Part shown: positions 1-8,543 of the stretch, in pieces
Numbering within the stretch: position 1 is the stretch's first letter
Layout of the letters: every line of letters starts with the position of its first letter
DNA from: Pseudomonas sp. SID14000
Lineage (GTDB): Bacteria; Pseudomonadota; Gammaproteobacteria; Pseudomonadales; Pseudomonadaceae
Assembly (NCBI RefSeq): GCF_002165135.1
Contig: NZ_NFZQ01000002.1
Span: 186,001 to 250,000, forward strand
Length of the DNA stretch: 64,000 nt
Direction: 5' to 3'
Position numbers and translations under genes: made by a program
Notes under the pieces: generated by a model
What the model was told of the DNA's origin: nothing
Database searches by the model: none
What the model saw: only the letters and a program-made list of their open reading frames with translations

Positions 1-147
1 TCGTTCGCTGCCAACTTCATCCAGTCGCGCAACTTCCGGGCTTTCGAGACATATCTGCTGACCACGGCCTTGTACCTGGTCATGGCCATCCTGGTGCGCC
101 AGCTGCTGACATGGTTCGGCCGGCGCGTGTTGACGGGGAGACGCTGA
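1..147 (+). CDS. Amino-acid ABC transporter permease, C-terminal end (partial)
   Basis: The reading frame is open from the first base and ends at TGA 145-147, leaving the last 48 residues of a protein that begins outside the window. The visible part has a hydrophobic segment (TTALYLVMAILVRQLLTWFG) followed by a basic tail, as expected for the last membrane helix of a HisM/GlnP-type permease. Its stop abuts the ATG of the next permease, so the two were probably translated together as the two halves of a heterodimeric inner-membrane channel. Substrate cannot be told from this fragment. Confidence 0.75.
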   Translation, partial: SFAANFIQSRNFRAFETYLLTTALYLVMAILVRQLLTWFGRRVLTGRR

Positions 148-795
148 ATGGATTTCACCTTGTGGGACATCGTGCGCAACCTGCTCGCTGGCTTGCAATG
201 GACCTTGCTGCTGTCGCTGGTGGCATTCGTCTGCGGTGGTATTGCCGGGCTGTTACTGCTGTTGGCGCGAATCTCCGATAGCCGGCTGTTGCGTGGCGCG
301 GCAAGGAGCTACATCGAGCTGTTCCAGGGGACGCCGCTGCTGATGCAGCTGTTCATGGTGTTTTTCGGCATCGCCCTGTTCGGCATCGATGTTTCGGCCT
401 GGATGGCGGCGGCCATCGCCTTGACGTTGTTCACCAGTGCCTTTCTCGCCGAGATCTGGCGGGGCTGCGTCGAGTCCATACCACATGGCCAGTGGGAGGC
501 CTCCGGCAGCCTGGCCATGAGCCGTCTGGAACAGTTGCGCCACGTGATCCTGCCCCAGGCCCTGCGCATTGCCGTCGCGCCGACCGTCGGGTTCTCGGTG
601 CAGGTGGTCAAGGGCACGGCGGTGACCTCGATCATCGGTTTCACCGAACTGACCAAGACCGGCGGCATGTTGGCCAACGCCACGTTCGAACCGTTTCTGA
701 TCTACGGCCTGGTGGCCGTGGGTTACTTCGTCCTTTGCTACCCGCTCTCGCTGAGCGCCCGTTACCTAGAAAGGAGGCTGCATGCCCCTGCTTAG
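148..795 (+). CDS. Polar amino-acid ABC transporter permease
   Basis: A 215-residue inner-membrane protein of the HisM/GlnP permease family with several hydrophobic helices. The EAA loop that docks on the ATPase is visible around residues 115-145 (WEASGSLAMS, then LPQALRIAVAP). The start follows the previous stop directly, with GGGGAG a few bases upstream as ribosome binding site. The last 14 bases overlap the ATPase gene downstream, so permease, permease and ATPase form one operon. The periplasmic binding protein is not in view, so the transported amino acid is unknown. Confidence 0.9.
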   Translation: MDFTLWDIVRNLLAGLQWTLLLSLVAFVCGGIAGLLLLLARISDSRLLRGAARSYIELFQGTPLLMQLFMVFFGIALFGIDVSAWMAAAIALTLFTSAFLAEIWRGCVESIPHGQWEASGSLAMSRLEQLRHVILPQALRIAVAPTVGFSVQVVKGTAVTSIIGFTELTKTGGMLANATFEPFLIYGLVAVGYFVLCYPLSLSARYLERRLHAPA

Positions 796-1516
796 AGTGT
801 CCGCATTGCACAAGTACTACGGCGACAACCATGTGCTCAAGGGTGTCGACCTGGCGATCGAGGAGGGCGAGGTGGTCGCCATCATCGGCCGTAGCGGTTC
901 CGGCAAGAGTACCTTCCTGCGTACCCTCAACGGCCTGGAGTCGATCAGCGACGGGGTGATCGAGGTGGATGGCGAATACCTGGATGCCAGCCGTGCCGAC
1001 TTGCGCTCGCTACGGCAGAAGGTCGGCATGGTGTTCCAGCAATTCAACCTCTTCCCTCACCTGACCGTGGGCCAGAACGTCATGCTTGCGCCCCAGGTGG
1101 TGAAGAAGGCCGACAAGGCCGAGGCTCGCCAGTTGGCTGAGCAGATGCTCGCCAGGGTTGGGCTGGGCGACAAGTTCGATGCCTACCCGGACCGCCTTTC
1201 CGGCGGCCAGCAGCAGCGCGTGGCGATTGCCCGGGCGCTTGCCATGTCGCCAAAGGTGTTGCTGTGCGACGAAATCACCTCGGCGCTCGACCCCGAGTTG
1301 GTCAATGAAGTGCTTGGTGTGGTGCGCCAGCTGGCCAGTGAAGGCATGACCCTGATCATGGTCACCCACGAAATGCGTTTTGCCCGGGAAGTCGGGGACA
1401 AGCTGGTCTTCATGCATCAGGGCAAGGTCCACGAGACGGGGCATCCGCGCGAGGTTTTCGCGGCACCCCGAACAGCAGAGCTGGCGAACTTCATCGGTAG
1501 CGTGGCAGGGGGTTAG
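782..1516 (+). CDS. Polar amino-acid ABC transporter ATP-binding protein
   Basis: A 244-residue cytoplasmic ATPase of the GlnQ/HisP family that energises the two permeases upstream. Walker A is GRSGSGKST (about residues 36-44), the Q-loop is FQQFNLFPHLT, the ABC signature is LSGGQQQRVAIARAL, Walker B is VLLCDEITSALD and the switch histidine is in VTHEM. Length is normal for the family. The start overlaps the permease by 14 bases and is preceded by AGGAGG. It is the last gene of the operon. Family assignment is firm; the substrate is not known. Confidence 0.95.
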   Translation: MPLLRVSALHKYYGDNHVLKGVDLAIEEGEVVAIIGRSGSGKSTFLRTLNGLESISDGVIEVDGEYLDASRADLRSLRQKVGMVFQQFNLFPHLTVGQNVMLAPQVVKKADKAEARQLAEQMLARVGLGDKFDAYPDRLSGGQQQRVAIARALAMSPKVLLCDEITSALDPELVNEVLGVVRQLASEGMTLIMVTHEMRFAREVGDKLVFMHQGKVHETGHPREVFAAPRTAELANFIGSVAGG

Positions 1517-1833
1517 GTGTCTTTCGCGGGCACGACCAGGCAGCCGAGAATCTTCAGGGGATTGAACACGGACCACAGACGACACTCGATTCACCGTTGG
1601 CTAACCACCTCCTGCTAGGGCGAAAACCGCATTCCCTGCCGTGATGCCCGTGAGCAATCTTCGGAACTGGTGGGCTATGTACGGGTACTGACCATCACCG
1701 GCCTGATGGACGATGGCGAGTTGGGCATGCAGCCGTGAAGGCGCTGGCATCTGATAGCCTTGAGCCTATCTTCCGGCGAGCACATCGCCGGTTGCCCTGC
1801 GGCTGTCGTTTCAATCACCTGAGGTCGTGTGAA
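1517..1833. other. Intergenic stretch without a supported gene
   Basis: These 317 bases between the ABC operon and the AceE-like gene hold no ORF with a convincing start. A frame on the plus strand is open from 1619 to a TGA at 1736-1738 and reads like the tail of a protein (ending DDGELGMQP), but it lacks a start codon with a ribosome binding site, so it may be a gene remnant. No clear terminator or operator was seen. Confidence 0.5.
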
Positions 1834-4497
1834 ATGAGTAACCCGATTCAAGTGCCCAAGATCGTCGATCAAGGTACTGAAGATATTGATACCGTCGAGA
1901 CGAACGAGTGGCTGGATGCCCTGGAGGGCGTCGCTCGCGTCGAGGGAAGTGCGAGGGTGGAGTTCCTGCTGCAACGCCTGGCCGAACACGCCGGCCACCT
2001 GGGGGCTCGAATCGCGGCCAACCCTTACTCGCTTTACCAGAACACCATCGCACTGGAACAGCAGCCGGAGTACCCCGGTGATCTGGCGATGGAAGAGCGC
2101 ATTACCTCAATCATTCGCTGGAACGCGTTGGCCATGGTGGCCAAGGCGAACAAGGCCTATGGCGAGCTGGGCGGCCACATTGCCAGCTACGCCTCTGCCG
2201 CGGAAATCTTCGAAGTGGGCTTCAACCATTTCTTCCGTGCCGATACTGAACAGGGCAAGGGCGACCTGGTGTATTTCCAGCCGCATTCCGCGCCAGGTGT
2301 CTATGCGCGCGCTTTCCTGGAGGGCCGGCTGGAGCAGCAGCAACTCGAGCGTTATCGGCAGGAGGTGGACGGCGGCGGGCTGTGCTCTTATCCCCACCCT
2401 TGGCTCATGCCGGATTTCTGGCAGTTTCCGACCGGCTCCATGGGCATTGGCCCGATCAGCTCGATCTATCAGGCCCGCTTCCTGCGTTACCTGCAACACC
2501 GTGGTATTGCCGCGACCGAAGGTCGCCATGTCTGGGGGGTATTCGGCGATGGCGAGATGGACGAGCCGGAATCCATCGCAGCACTGTCGCTTGCCGCACG
2601 GGAGAAGCTGGACAATGTCACCTTCGTGATCAACTGCAACCTGCAGCGGCTTGACGGGCCTGTGCGCGGTAACGGGCAAATCATCCAGGAGCTGGAGTCG
2701 CTGTTCAAGGGAGCTGGCTGGAATGTCATCAAAGTGGTCTGGGGGTCGGGCTGGGATGCCCTGTTCGCCAGGGACCACCACCACGTTCTGCTGCGCCGCC
2801 TGGCCAGCACCGTCGATGGCCAGTACCAGGCCCTGGGTGCCAACGATGCTGCCTACAACCTTGCACACTTCTTCGACCTGGACCCGGAGCTGCACGCGCT
2901 GGTCGCTCACATGAGCCCGGCCGAAATCGATGGCCTGCGTCGCGGCGGCCACGATTTTCGCAAGTTGCACGCTGCATTCGACGCAGCGAAGCGCCACAAG
3001 GGGCACCCGACGGTCATCCTGGCGAAGACCAAGAAAGGCTTTGGCATGGGCCAGGCCGGCGAATCGCGCAACACCGCGCACCAACAGAAGAAACTGGACG
3101 TCGAGGCCCTCAAGGCGTTTCGGGACCGTTTTGCGCTGCCGCTGGATGACCAGGCAGTGGAGGAGATGCGCTTTTATCGACCGCACGATGACAGCCCCGA
3201 ACTGCGCTACTTGCATGCCCGTCGGCAGTCACTGGGTGGTTACTTGCCTCGACGCACCAGCCTGGCCCCCAGCATCGCGGTACCGCCACTCGCTGACTAT
3301 GCACGGTTCGCCCTGGCCCCTGACGATCGTGAGATTTCCACCACGATGGCTGTGGTCCGGCTCTTCACCAACCTGCTCAAGGACAAGCAGCTCGGCCCAC
3401 GCATAGTGCCCATCGTGGCCGACGAGGCGCGTACCTTTGGCATGGCCAATCTGTTCCGCCAGGTTGGCATCTATTCACCGGTTGGCCAGCTCTACGAACC
3501 GGAAGACGCCGGTGCATTGCTGTACTACAAGGAATCCACCGACGGCCAGTTGCTGGAGGAGGGCATTACCGAAGCCGGTGCTGTCTCTTCGTGGGTCGCC
3601 GCAGCGACCTCCTACAGCGTCAACGGCGAGCCGATGCTGCCGTTCTATATCTACTATTCGATGTTCGGTTTCCAGCGTATCGGCGATCTGATCTGGGCGG
3701 CTGCCGACCAGCGAGCCCGTGGCTTCCTGATTGGCGCCACCGCTGGCCGCACCACCCTGGCAGGCGAGGGCCTGCAACACCAGGACGGTACCAGCCAGCT
3801 CATCGCCTCCACGGTGCCGAACTGCCGCGCCTACGACCCGGCGTTCGCCAGCGAGGCGGCCGTGATCATCGACCATGGCAGCCGACGCATGCTCGAGCAG
3901 CAATGCGATGAGTTCTACTACCTGACGGTGACCAACGAGAACTACACCCAGGCCCCGCTGCAGGACAGCGAACACGACGATGTCATCCGCGGCATGCGCC
4001 TGTACGGCACGCGCGGAGCCGATGAGCCTGCGGTACGCCTGCTGGGTTCCGGCGCCATCATGCGGGAGGTGATCGCCGCCGCCGATTTGTTGCTGCAGGA
4101 CTGGGGTATCAGTAGCCAGATCTGGAGTGTCACCAGTTTCTCGGAGCTGGCACGCGATGCTCGCGAGGTAGAGCGCCAGCGCCTTTTTGGCAGCCAGCGC
4201 GAAGGGCAGAGCCACTTGCAGCGCTGCCTGCCCGGGCCTGTGCCGGTGGTGGCGGCCAGTGACTACGTGCGCGCCTATGCCCAGTTGATCGCTGCCCATG
4301 TCTGCGCGCCGTTCACCGCCCTGGGTACCGACGGCTTTGGCCGGAGTGACACGCGCTCTGCACTGCGTCGCTTCTTCGAGGTTGATCGTCAGCACATTGC
4401 CCTGGCGGCATTGGCAGGCATCGATCCTGGCAAGCACGCCGAAGCGCGGCAGCGTTATGGCATCGACGCACGTGCCGAGGCACCCTGGAACCGCTGA
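1834..4497 (+). CDS. AceE-type 2-oxoacid dehydrogenase E1 (homodimeric), orphan paralogue
   Basis: An 887-residue thiamine-diphosphate enzyme of the homodimeric pyruvate dehydrogenase E1 family, which decarboxylates a 2-oxoacid and passes the acyl group to a lipoyl E2. The ThDP motif is visible as GDGEMDE (residue 238 onward) followed by NCN at about 267. Length matches AceE (about 885). The frame is open upstream to 1735, but ATG 1834 has GAGG nine bases before it. No aceF (E2) or lpd is adjacent, so it must borrow an E2 or act on another substrate. MdeB of P. putida, an AceE homologue linked to 2-oxobutyrate in methionine breakdown, is one known precedent; that link is inference here because no mdeA is nearby. 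Confidence 0.9.
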   Translation: MSNPIQVPKIVDQGTEDIDTVETNEWLDALEGVARVEGSARVEFLLQRLAEHAGHLGARIAANPYSLYQNTIALEQQPEYPGDLAMEERITSIIRWNALAMVAKANKAYGELGGHIASYASAAEIFEVGFNHFFRADTEQGKGDLVYFQPHSAPGVYARAFLEGRLEQQQLERYRQEVDGGGLCSYPHPWLMPDFWQFPTGSMGIGPISSIYQARFLRYLQHRGIAATEGRHVWGVFGDGEMDEPESIAALSLAAREKLDNVTFVINCNLQRLDGPVRGNGQIIQELESLFKGAGWNVIKVVWGSGWDALFARDHHHVLLRRLASTVDGQYQALGANDAAYNLAHFFDLDPELHALVAHMSPAEIDGLRRGGHDFRKLHAAFDAAKRHKGHPTVILAKTKKGFGMGQAGESRNTAHQQKKLDVEALKAFRDRFALPLDDQAVEEMRFYRPHDDSPELRYLHARRQSLGGYLPRRTSLAPSIAVPPLADYARFALAPDDREISTTMAVVRLFTNLLKDKQLGPRIVPIVADEARTFGMANLFRQVGIYSPVGQLYEPEDAGALLYYKESTDGQLLEEGITEAGAVSSWVAAATSYSVNGEPMLPFYIYYSMFGFQRIGDLIWAAADQRARGFLIGATAGRTTLAGEGLQHQDGTSQLIASTVPNCRAYDPAFASEAAVIIDHGSRRMLEQQCDEFYYLTVTNENYTQAPLQDSEHDDVIRGMRLYGTRGADEPAVRLLGSGAIMREVIAAADLLLQDWGISSQIWSVTSFSELARDAREVERQRLFGSQREGQSHLQRCLPGPVPVVAASDYVRAYAQLIAAHVCAPFTALGTDGFGRSDTRSALRRFFEVDRQHIALAALAGIDPGKHAEARQRYGIDARAEAPWNR

Positions 4498-4717
4498 GCC
4501 TCGGCAGCCTTGGCCTGGCCTACGCCATCCGGCGTAACGCCACGGCCATGGCCCCGCCAAGTACCGGCATGCCCAGCAGCAGTTCGAATGAAGATTTCAC
4601 GGTGTTGCATGAAAGGTCTCAAGTCGTTCGAAATATGACTTGGACGGTCTTGGTGGGTGGGGCATAGGATTGCAGCCACTGGAGTTCACAACCGACTCCC
4701 TCATCAGGAAAATGCAC

Positions 4718-5728
4718 ATGAACCTCAAATCCCTTATCGCCAACCCGCTGGGCTTCGGTACCGCCCCACTGGGCAACATGTTCCGCAACGTACCTGAAGA
4801 CGAAGTACAGGCTACCATCGATGCCGCCTGGAACAACGGTGTGCGTTACTTCGACAGCGCCCCGTTCTACGGTGCCGGCCTCTCCGAAACCCGCCTTGGC
4901 AATGCCCTGGTCGGCCGCCCACGTGACGAGTACGTGCTCAGCACCAAGGTCGGCCGCATCATCCTCGACGAACTGGAAGACCCGGCTGCCCGTGAACTGG
5001 GCGAAAAAAGCGGCCTGTTCGAGCACGGCAACCGCAACCGTATCGTCAACGACTACAGCGCCGACGCCACCCTGCGCTCGATCGAAGACAGCCTGCGCCG
5101 CCTGAAGACCGACCGCCTGGACATCGTCTGGATCCACGACATCGCCCAGGACTTCTACGGTGACGAATGGCTGAGCCAGTTCGAAGTCGCCCGTACCGGT
5201 GCCTTCCGCGTACTGACCCGTCTGCGTGAAGAAGGTGTGATCAAGGCCTGGGGCCTGGGTGTGAACCGCGTCGAGCCGATCGAGCTGACCCTCGACCTGG
5301 AAGAAGCCCGTCCGGACGGCTTCCTGCTGGCCGGCCGCTACTCGCTGCTGGACCACGACCGCGCGCTGCAACGCGTCATGCCGCAAGCGGTGGAGCAGGG
5401 TGTCGGCATTGTCGTGGGTGGCCCGTACAGCTCGGGTGTCACCGCCGGCGGCGAGCACTTCGAGTACCAGAAAGCCACCCAGCCGGTGCTGGCCAAACTC
5501 GAGCGCATCCGCGCCGTGGCCCATGCCCATGGTGTAGATGTGAAGGCGGCCGCCCTGCAGTTCGCCCTGGCCCACCCGGCCGTGGTCTCGGTGATCCCGG
5601 GTTCCACCCGCCCTGCGCACGCCAACGAAGACTTCGCCGCCCTGAGCAAGGTGATCCCGATGGCCTTCTGGAACGACCTGCGCCAGCAAGGGCTGATCAA
5701 CGCCCAGGCTCCGGTACCTGCTGTTTAA
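4718..5728 (+). CDS. Aldo/keto reductase (D-threo-aldose / L-fucose dehydrogenase-like)
   Basis: A 336-residue cytosolic NAD(P)-dependent oxidoreductase with a TIM-barrel. The AKR tetrad can be placed: Asp and Tyr in YFDSAPFYGAG, Lys in LSTKVGR, His in VWIHDIAQD. The C-terminal cofactor region reads SVIPGSTRPAH. The sequence resembles the D-threo-aldose 1-dehydrogenase / pyridoxal 4-dehydrogenase branch. ATGs at 4712 and 4718 are both possible; 4718 is chosen because it lies at better distance from the AGGA at 4705. A perfect 9-bp hairpin follows the stop and then a START-like gene. The exact sugar or aldehyde substrate is not decided by the sequence. Confidence 0.88.
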   Translation: MNLKSLIANPLGFGTAPLGNMFRNVPEDEVQATIDAAWNNGVRYFDSAPFYGAGLSETRLGNALVGRPRDEYVLSTKVGRIILDELEDPAARELGEKSGLFEHGNRNRIVNDYSADATLRSIEDSLRRLKTDRLDIVWIHDIAQDFYGDEWLSQFEVARTGAFRVLTRLREEGVIKAWGLGVNRVEPIELTLDLEEARPDGFLLAGRYSLLDHDRALQRVMPQAVEQGVGIVVGGPYSSGVTAGGEHFEYQKATQPVLAKLERIRAVAHAHGVDVKAAALQFALAHPAVVSVIPGSTRPAHANEDFAALSKVIPMAFWNDLRQQGLINAQAPVPAV

Positions 5729-5738
5729 ACCGATCTTG

Positions 5739-5759
5739 CAGGGCCGCATTGCGGCCCTG
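5739..5759 (+). terminator. GC-rich hairpin after the aldo/keto reductase gene
   Basis: A perfect 9-bp stem (CAGGGCCGC / GCGGCCCTG) with a 3-base loop starts 10 bases after the stop codon. No T-run follows, so it may be a weak terminator or a 3'-end stabilising hairpin rather than a full intrinsic terminator. Confidence 0.45.
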
Positions 5760-5800
5760 TCTACCCGAATCAATGGGGCCACGCCCCGAGGAGAATCACC

Positions 5801-6211
5801 ATGGCAACTGCACAAGCTTCCATCACCCTGGCAACCGATGCCAATCGCGTCTGGCAGCTGATTGGCGGTTTCGACGCGCTGCCCGACTGGCTGCCGTTCA
5901 TTCCCGAAAGCACCCTGAGCGAAGGCGGCCGCGTCCGCACCCTGAAGAGCGTGGCTGGCGACACCATCATCGAGCGCCTGCTGGACTTCAACGAAGCCGG
6001 CCGCAGCTACAGCTACACCATCCTCACGGGCCCGGCGCCAGTACGTGACTACCAGTCGACCCTGCGTGTGGTGGCTGAAGGTAGCGGGTCTCGCGTGGAA
6101 TGGTCCGGCTCGTTCGTGCCGGTGGGTATCAGCGATGCTGAAGCAACCGCGCTGTTTGCCGGCATCTACGAAGATGGCCTGGCGGCGCTGAAGAAAGGGC
6201 TGGAAGGCTAA
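5801..6211 (+). CDS. SRPBCC (START-like) family protein
   Basis: A 136-residue protein with the pattern of the polyketide cyclase / PYR1-like SRPBCC fold: an N-terminal strand and helix (ASITLATDANRVWQLIGGFD), then DWLPFIPES, and a long C-terminal helix (AEATALFAGIYEDGLAALKK). Members bind small hydrophobic ligands in a deep pocket. A strong GAGGAG stands upstream of the ATG. It lies 72 bases behind the aldo/keto reductase gene, so the two could be co-transcribed if the hairpin between them is leaky. No catalytic function can be assigned. Confidence 0.85.
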   Translation: MATAQASITLATDANRVWQLIGGFDALPDWLPFIPESTLSEGGRVRTLKSVAGDTIIERLLDFNEAGRSYSYTILTGPAPVRDYQSTLRVVAEGSGSRVEWSGSFVPVGISDAEATALFAGIYEDGLAALKKGLEG

Positions 6212-6483
6212 GCGGTTTTCTGGAAGGGCTTGCCCGGCGACAGTGTCAGGATTCGAACCCTGGAACGTCGCTGGGGGCCGGCTAACACGTCGGCAGAGTT
6301 TCCAGGTAGCACCAGAACTCATCGGCAATCAGTGACAAGGGAGAGGTCCTACGGCTCTATCGGAAGTTTCACTGCCCAGTCCGGTTTGTACACCTTAAGG
6401 GTGTCGCTACCATCAGGGTTCGGCGCTTCCAGGGAGATTCCAGTGACCTTTTCCGGCAATACAAGAAAACCGGGGTTAGTAGC

Positions 6484-7674
6484 GTGAACCGGCCCTTGTG
6501 TTCACCCAGGAGCTTTCTGTGCTCGGCCTTGTTGATTCTGTTGTGTCTATTGGGTGTATTCCCGCTGGATGTAATCCTGCCATCATTCCCTGCGCTCGCA
6601 GACGAGTTTCACGTCGAGTCACAGCAGATAGCCTACTCGGTGAGCTTCTTTGCGTTTGGTGTTGCCTTGGCGCAACTGGTGATCGGGCCATTGTCGGATG
6701 GCATGGGACGCAAGCCGTTGTTGCTCGCTGGGCTGGGTGTGTCCATTGCAGGGGCGGTGGGTTGTGTATTTTCAACCCGCTATGAGACGTTCATGGCGTT
6801 CCGTTTGCTGCAGGCCGTGGGGTGCGGGAGTTTCGTGCTGGGCCAGGCGCTTGTGCAGGATCTGTACAGTGGTAAACAGCGCAATGCCATGCGGATCCTG
6901 CTGACCAGCGCAAGTGGGCTGTTCATCTCGTTGTCACCGGTCGCAGGCGCTTTTCTCCAACAATCCTTTGGCTGGAAGGGCAGCTTTACGGTATTCGCTT
7001 TCATCGCCGTGGTCGTTTCATGCCTTTCGTATGCACTGTTGCAGGACACGCCTGCATCGCGAGGCCGTACTTCAGGCATGCGCAGCTATTGGGTCATGCT
7101 GCGTGATACGACCTATCTTGCGCACTCCCTGCTGTCCAGTCTCGCGTTTGCCTGCCATTTTTCCGTCATCGTTGTCGCGCCATTGGCGTTGATGGACAGC
7201 CTGGGGCTGACGCCATATCAATTCTCGGTGGTATTTATCGCCTATGGGCTTGCGTATATCGCTGGCGGAGCAGCCGCGACCTACTTGAACAATCGTGTAA
7301 GCCCGCAGGTTCAGATCAAGACAGGGTTCCTGCTTATAGCTGCCGGGGGCATCACACTGGTGATCTGGGAACAGGTAGCAGGATTGACGGTGGCGGGGCT
7401 GCTGCTGCCGATGATCATCTGCACGACCGGGACAACGCTGGTGCGTCCGGCTGCAACGACCCAGGCCTTGGCGCGTTACCCGCAGCAGGCCGGTGCGGCT
7501 GCGTCGCTCAATACGACATTGTTGTTCGCAGGTGGTGGTTTGGCTGGCAGTCTGGTTGCTGGCGTCGAAAGCGCGTTGCCGATGAGCCTGGGGCTGCTGT
7601 TCCTGGGTGTCAGTTTGTGCGGATGGCTACTGCTTGCATGCCTGACGGAAACGCTATCGAGCACTCGAACTTGA
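6484..7674 (+). CDS. MFS drug-resistance transporter, Bcr/CflA-like
   Basis: A 396-residue inner-membrane protein with about 12 hydrophobic helices. The first loop holds the MFS motif A (GPLSDGMGRKPLLLAG) and the following helices carry FRLLQAVGCGS, typical of the Bcr/CflA drug:H+ antiporter group. The start is a GTG at 6484 without a strong ribosome binding site; a TTG near 6529 cannot be excluded. Codon use is visibly less GC-rich than in the neighbours (many TTG, GTA, TAT codons), which suggests recent acquisition. It sits beside a Fur-controlled regulator and prrF, so a role in siderophore or metal-complex export is possible but only inferred. Confidence 0.85.
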   Translation: MNRPLCSPRSFLCSALLILLCLLGVFPLDVILPSFPALADEFHVESQQIAYSVSFFAFGVALAQLVIGPLSDGMGRKPLLLAGLGVSIAGAVGCVFSTRYETFMAFRLLQAVGCGSFVLGQALVQDLYSGKQRNAMRILLTSASGLFISLSPVAGAFLQQSFGWKGSFTVFAFIAVVVSCLSYALLQDTPASRGRTSGMRSYWVMLRDTTYLAHSLLSSLAFACHFSVIVVAPLALMDSLGLTPYQFSVVFIAYGLAYIAGGAAATYLNNRVSPQVQIKTGFLLIAAGGITLVIWEQVAGLTVAGLLLPMIICTTGTTLVRPAATTQALARYPQQAGAAASLNTTLLFAGGGLAGSLVAGVESALPMSLGLLFLGVSLCGWLLLACLTETLSSTRT

Positions 7675-7727
7675 TAGCAAGCGAGCCATCCTCGGTGAAA
7701 ACGATTACGGCGTAGCTGGGGTGTTGA

Positions 7728-8243
7728 TCAGGCCCAGAAACCAAACAGCACCAACGCCACCACGCCAAGCCCGACCGCAACCGAACAGCCGCCCAACGAC
7801 AGCGCCGCCCGACCTTGCCGATACCAGCCGTCCTGGCCCAGATGCCGTGCCGGTGCCAACAGGCTGCGCCAGTGCAGTTCCGTATCATGGAACGCCTGCA
7901 GATTCGCCATGTCCGCATCCAGCCAACGGCGAAAATCAATCCGCTCGCAGGCCGTTACCTGTGGGCTCTGCAAGCGCACGTACCATTGCCCGGCAACACT
8001 CGCCAGCACATCCCGGCGCGAGCGGCCGGCCTGCAGTGCCTGGTCCATGTGCCGCTCTATGCTCGCCAATGGCAGGTCGAGGCGGGCGGCGATGCTGGCG
8101 AAGTCCAGCTGGTCGAGGCGGTTGAGCAGGAACACTTGTTGCACACGCCGTGGCAGGCGTTTCAGGGCGTGTAGCAGGGCGTCGTCGGCATGATGTTCGG
8201 CAGCAGAGGTTGGGTGCTCAAGGGGCAGCAGCAGACGGGTCAT
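7728..8243 (-). CDS. Hybrid of ECF sigma region 4 and FecR N-terminal (DUF4880) domain
   Basis: A 171-residue protein joining parts normally found in two genes. Residues about 25-72 resemble sigma-70 region 4 (LKRLPRRVQQVFLLNRLDQL, then the helix-turn-helix SIAARLDLPLASIERH). Residues about 84-130 match the FecR N-terminal DUF4880 domain (QWYVRLQSPQ, FRRWLDADMANLQAF). The C-terminus is one membrane helix (VAVGLGVVALVLFGFWA), after which the periplasmic FecR domain is missing. Sigma region 2 is also absent, so it cannot be a normal sigma factor. The ATG has AAGGAG in front and lies downstream of a Fur-box promoter (8303-8331). It may be a decayed fecI-fecR fusion or a membrane-tethered regulator. 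Confidence 0.8.
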   Translation of the reverse strand: MTRLLLPLEHPTSAAEHHADDALLHALKRLPRRVQQVFLLNRLDQLDFASIAARLDLPLASIERHMDQALQAGRSRRDVLASVAGQWYVRLQSPQVTACERIDFRRWLDADMANLQAFHDTELHWRSLLAPARHLGQDGWYRQGRAALSLGGCSVAVGLGVVALVLFGFWA

Positions 8244-8302
8244 GGACAGCTCCTTGCTCTAGTAAGGGGAGAGGGTGGGGGCATCTTCCGTGATGCACGA
8301 TC

Positions 8303-8331
8303 AGCGTAGGTGAAACGAGATTGATTCTCAA
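8303..8331 (-). promoter_or_regulatory. Fur box and sigma-70 promoter of the sigma/FecR hybrid
   Basis: Read on the minus strand, TTGAGAATCAATCTCGTTT (8331-8313) is close to the Fur consensus, with the typical GAGAATCA/TCTC halves. It overlaps a -35 element TTGAGA (8331-8326), and 17 bases further lies a -10-like TACGCT (8308-8303). The arrangement predicts iron repression of the gene starting at 8243. Confidence 0.7.
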
Positions 8332-8426
8332 GTGCTGATTTCGCAAAGTTTTGTAATGAGCGTTCACGCCCTGAAACACCTTTGCTATCATGCGCGCCAT
8401 CACGATCTTCATTAGCCTGAAGAGCC

Positions 8427-8538
8427 AAAAAAAAAGACCCAGCAAAAAGCCGGGTCAAAAACCGTGATTAGCCTGATGAGGAGATAATCTGAGAGCGACC
8501 TAAGCTCCAGGTTATCCAGCAGATCTTGCGATCAGCTG
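8427..8538 (-). ncRNA. prrF: PrrF iron-responsive small RNA
   Basis: About 112 nt on the minus strand contain the segment CTCATCAGGCTAATCACGG and then TTTTTGACCCGG, which I recognise as the conserved core and 3' end of Pseudomonas PrrF. PrrF pairs with mRNAs of iron-using proteins and lowers their expression when iron is short. The 3' end is a rho-independent terminator (stem GACCC/GGGTC, then nine T on the minus strand, 8435-8427). A Fur box overlaps its promoter. It lies alone between the DUF6124 gene and the sigma/FecR hybrid, as expected for the unlinked prrF copies of the P. putida group. Confidence 0.93.
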
Positions 8539-8543
8539 AGTGC

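Noticed and set aside
1619..1738. Plus-strand open frame before the AceE-like gene
   Set aside because: No start codon with a ribosome binding site and no family recognised.
4520..4600. Short minus-strand frame ending LLLGMPVLGGAMAVALRRMA
   Set aside because: Hydrophobic and protein-like, but there is no ribosome binding site and an in-frame stop just upstream; could be the tail of a lost gene, too short to call.
4619..6328. Long minus-strand ORF opposite the aldo/keto reductase gene
   Set aside because: Antisense of a gene with complete AKR motifs; no homology-like features of its own.
6236..6330. tRNA-like T-arm (GGTTCGAATCC on the minus strand at about 6250-6260)
   Set aside because: The flanks do not pair as a T-stem beyond three pairs, and no D-arm, anticodon arm or CCA end could be placed. 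At most a degenerate remnant.
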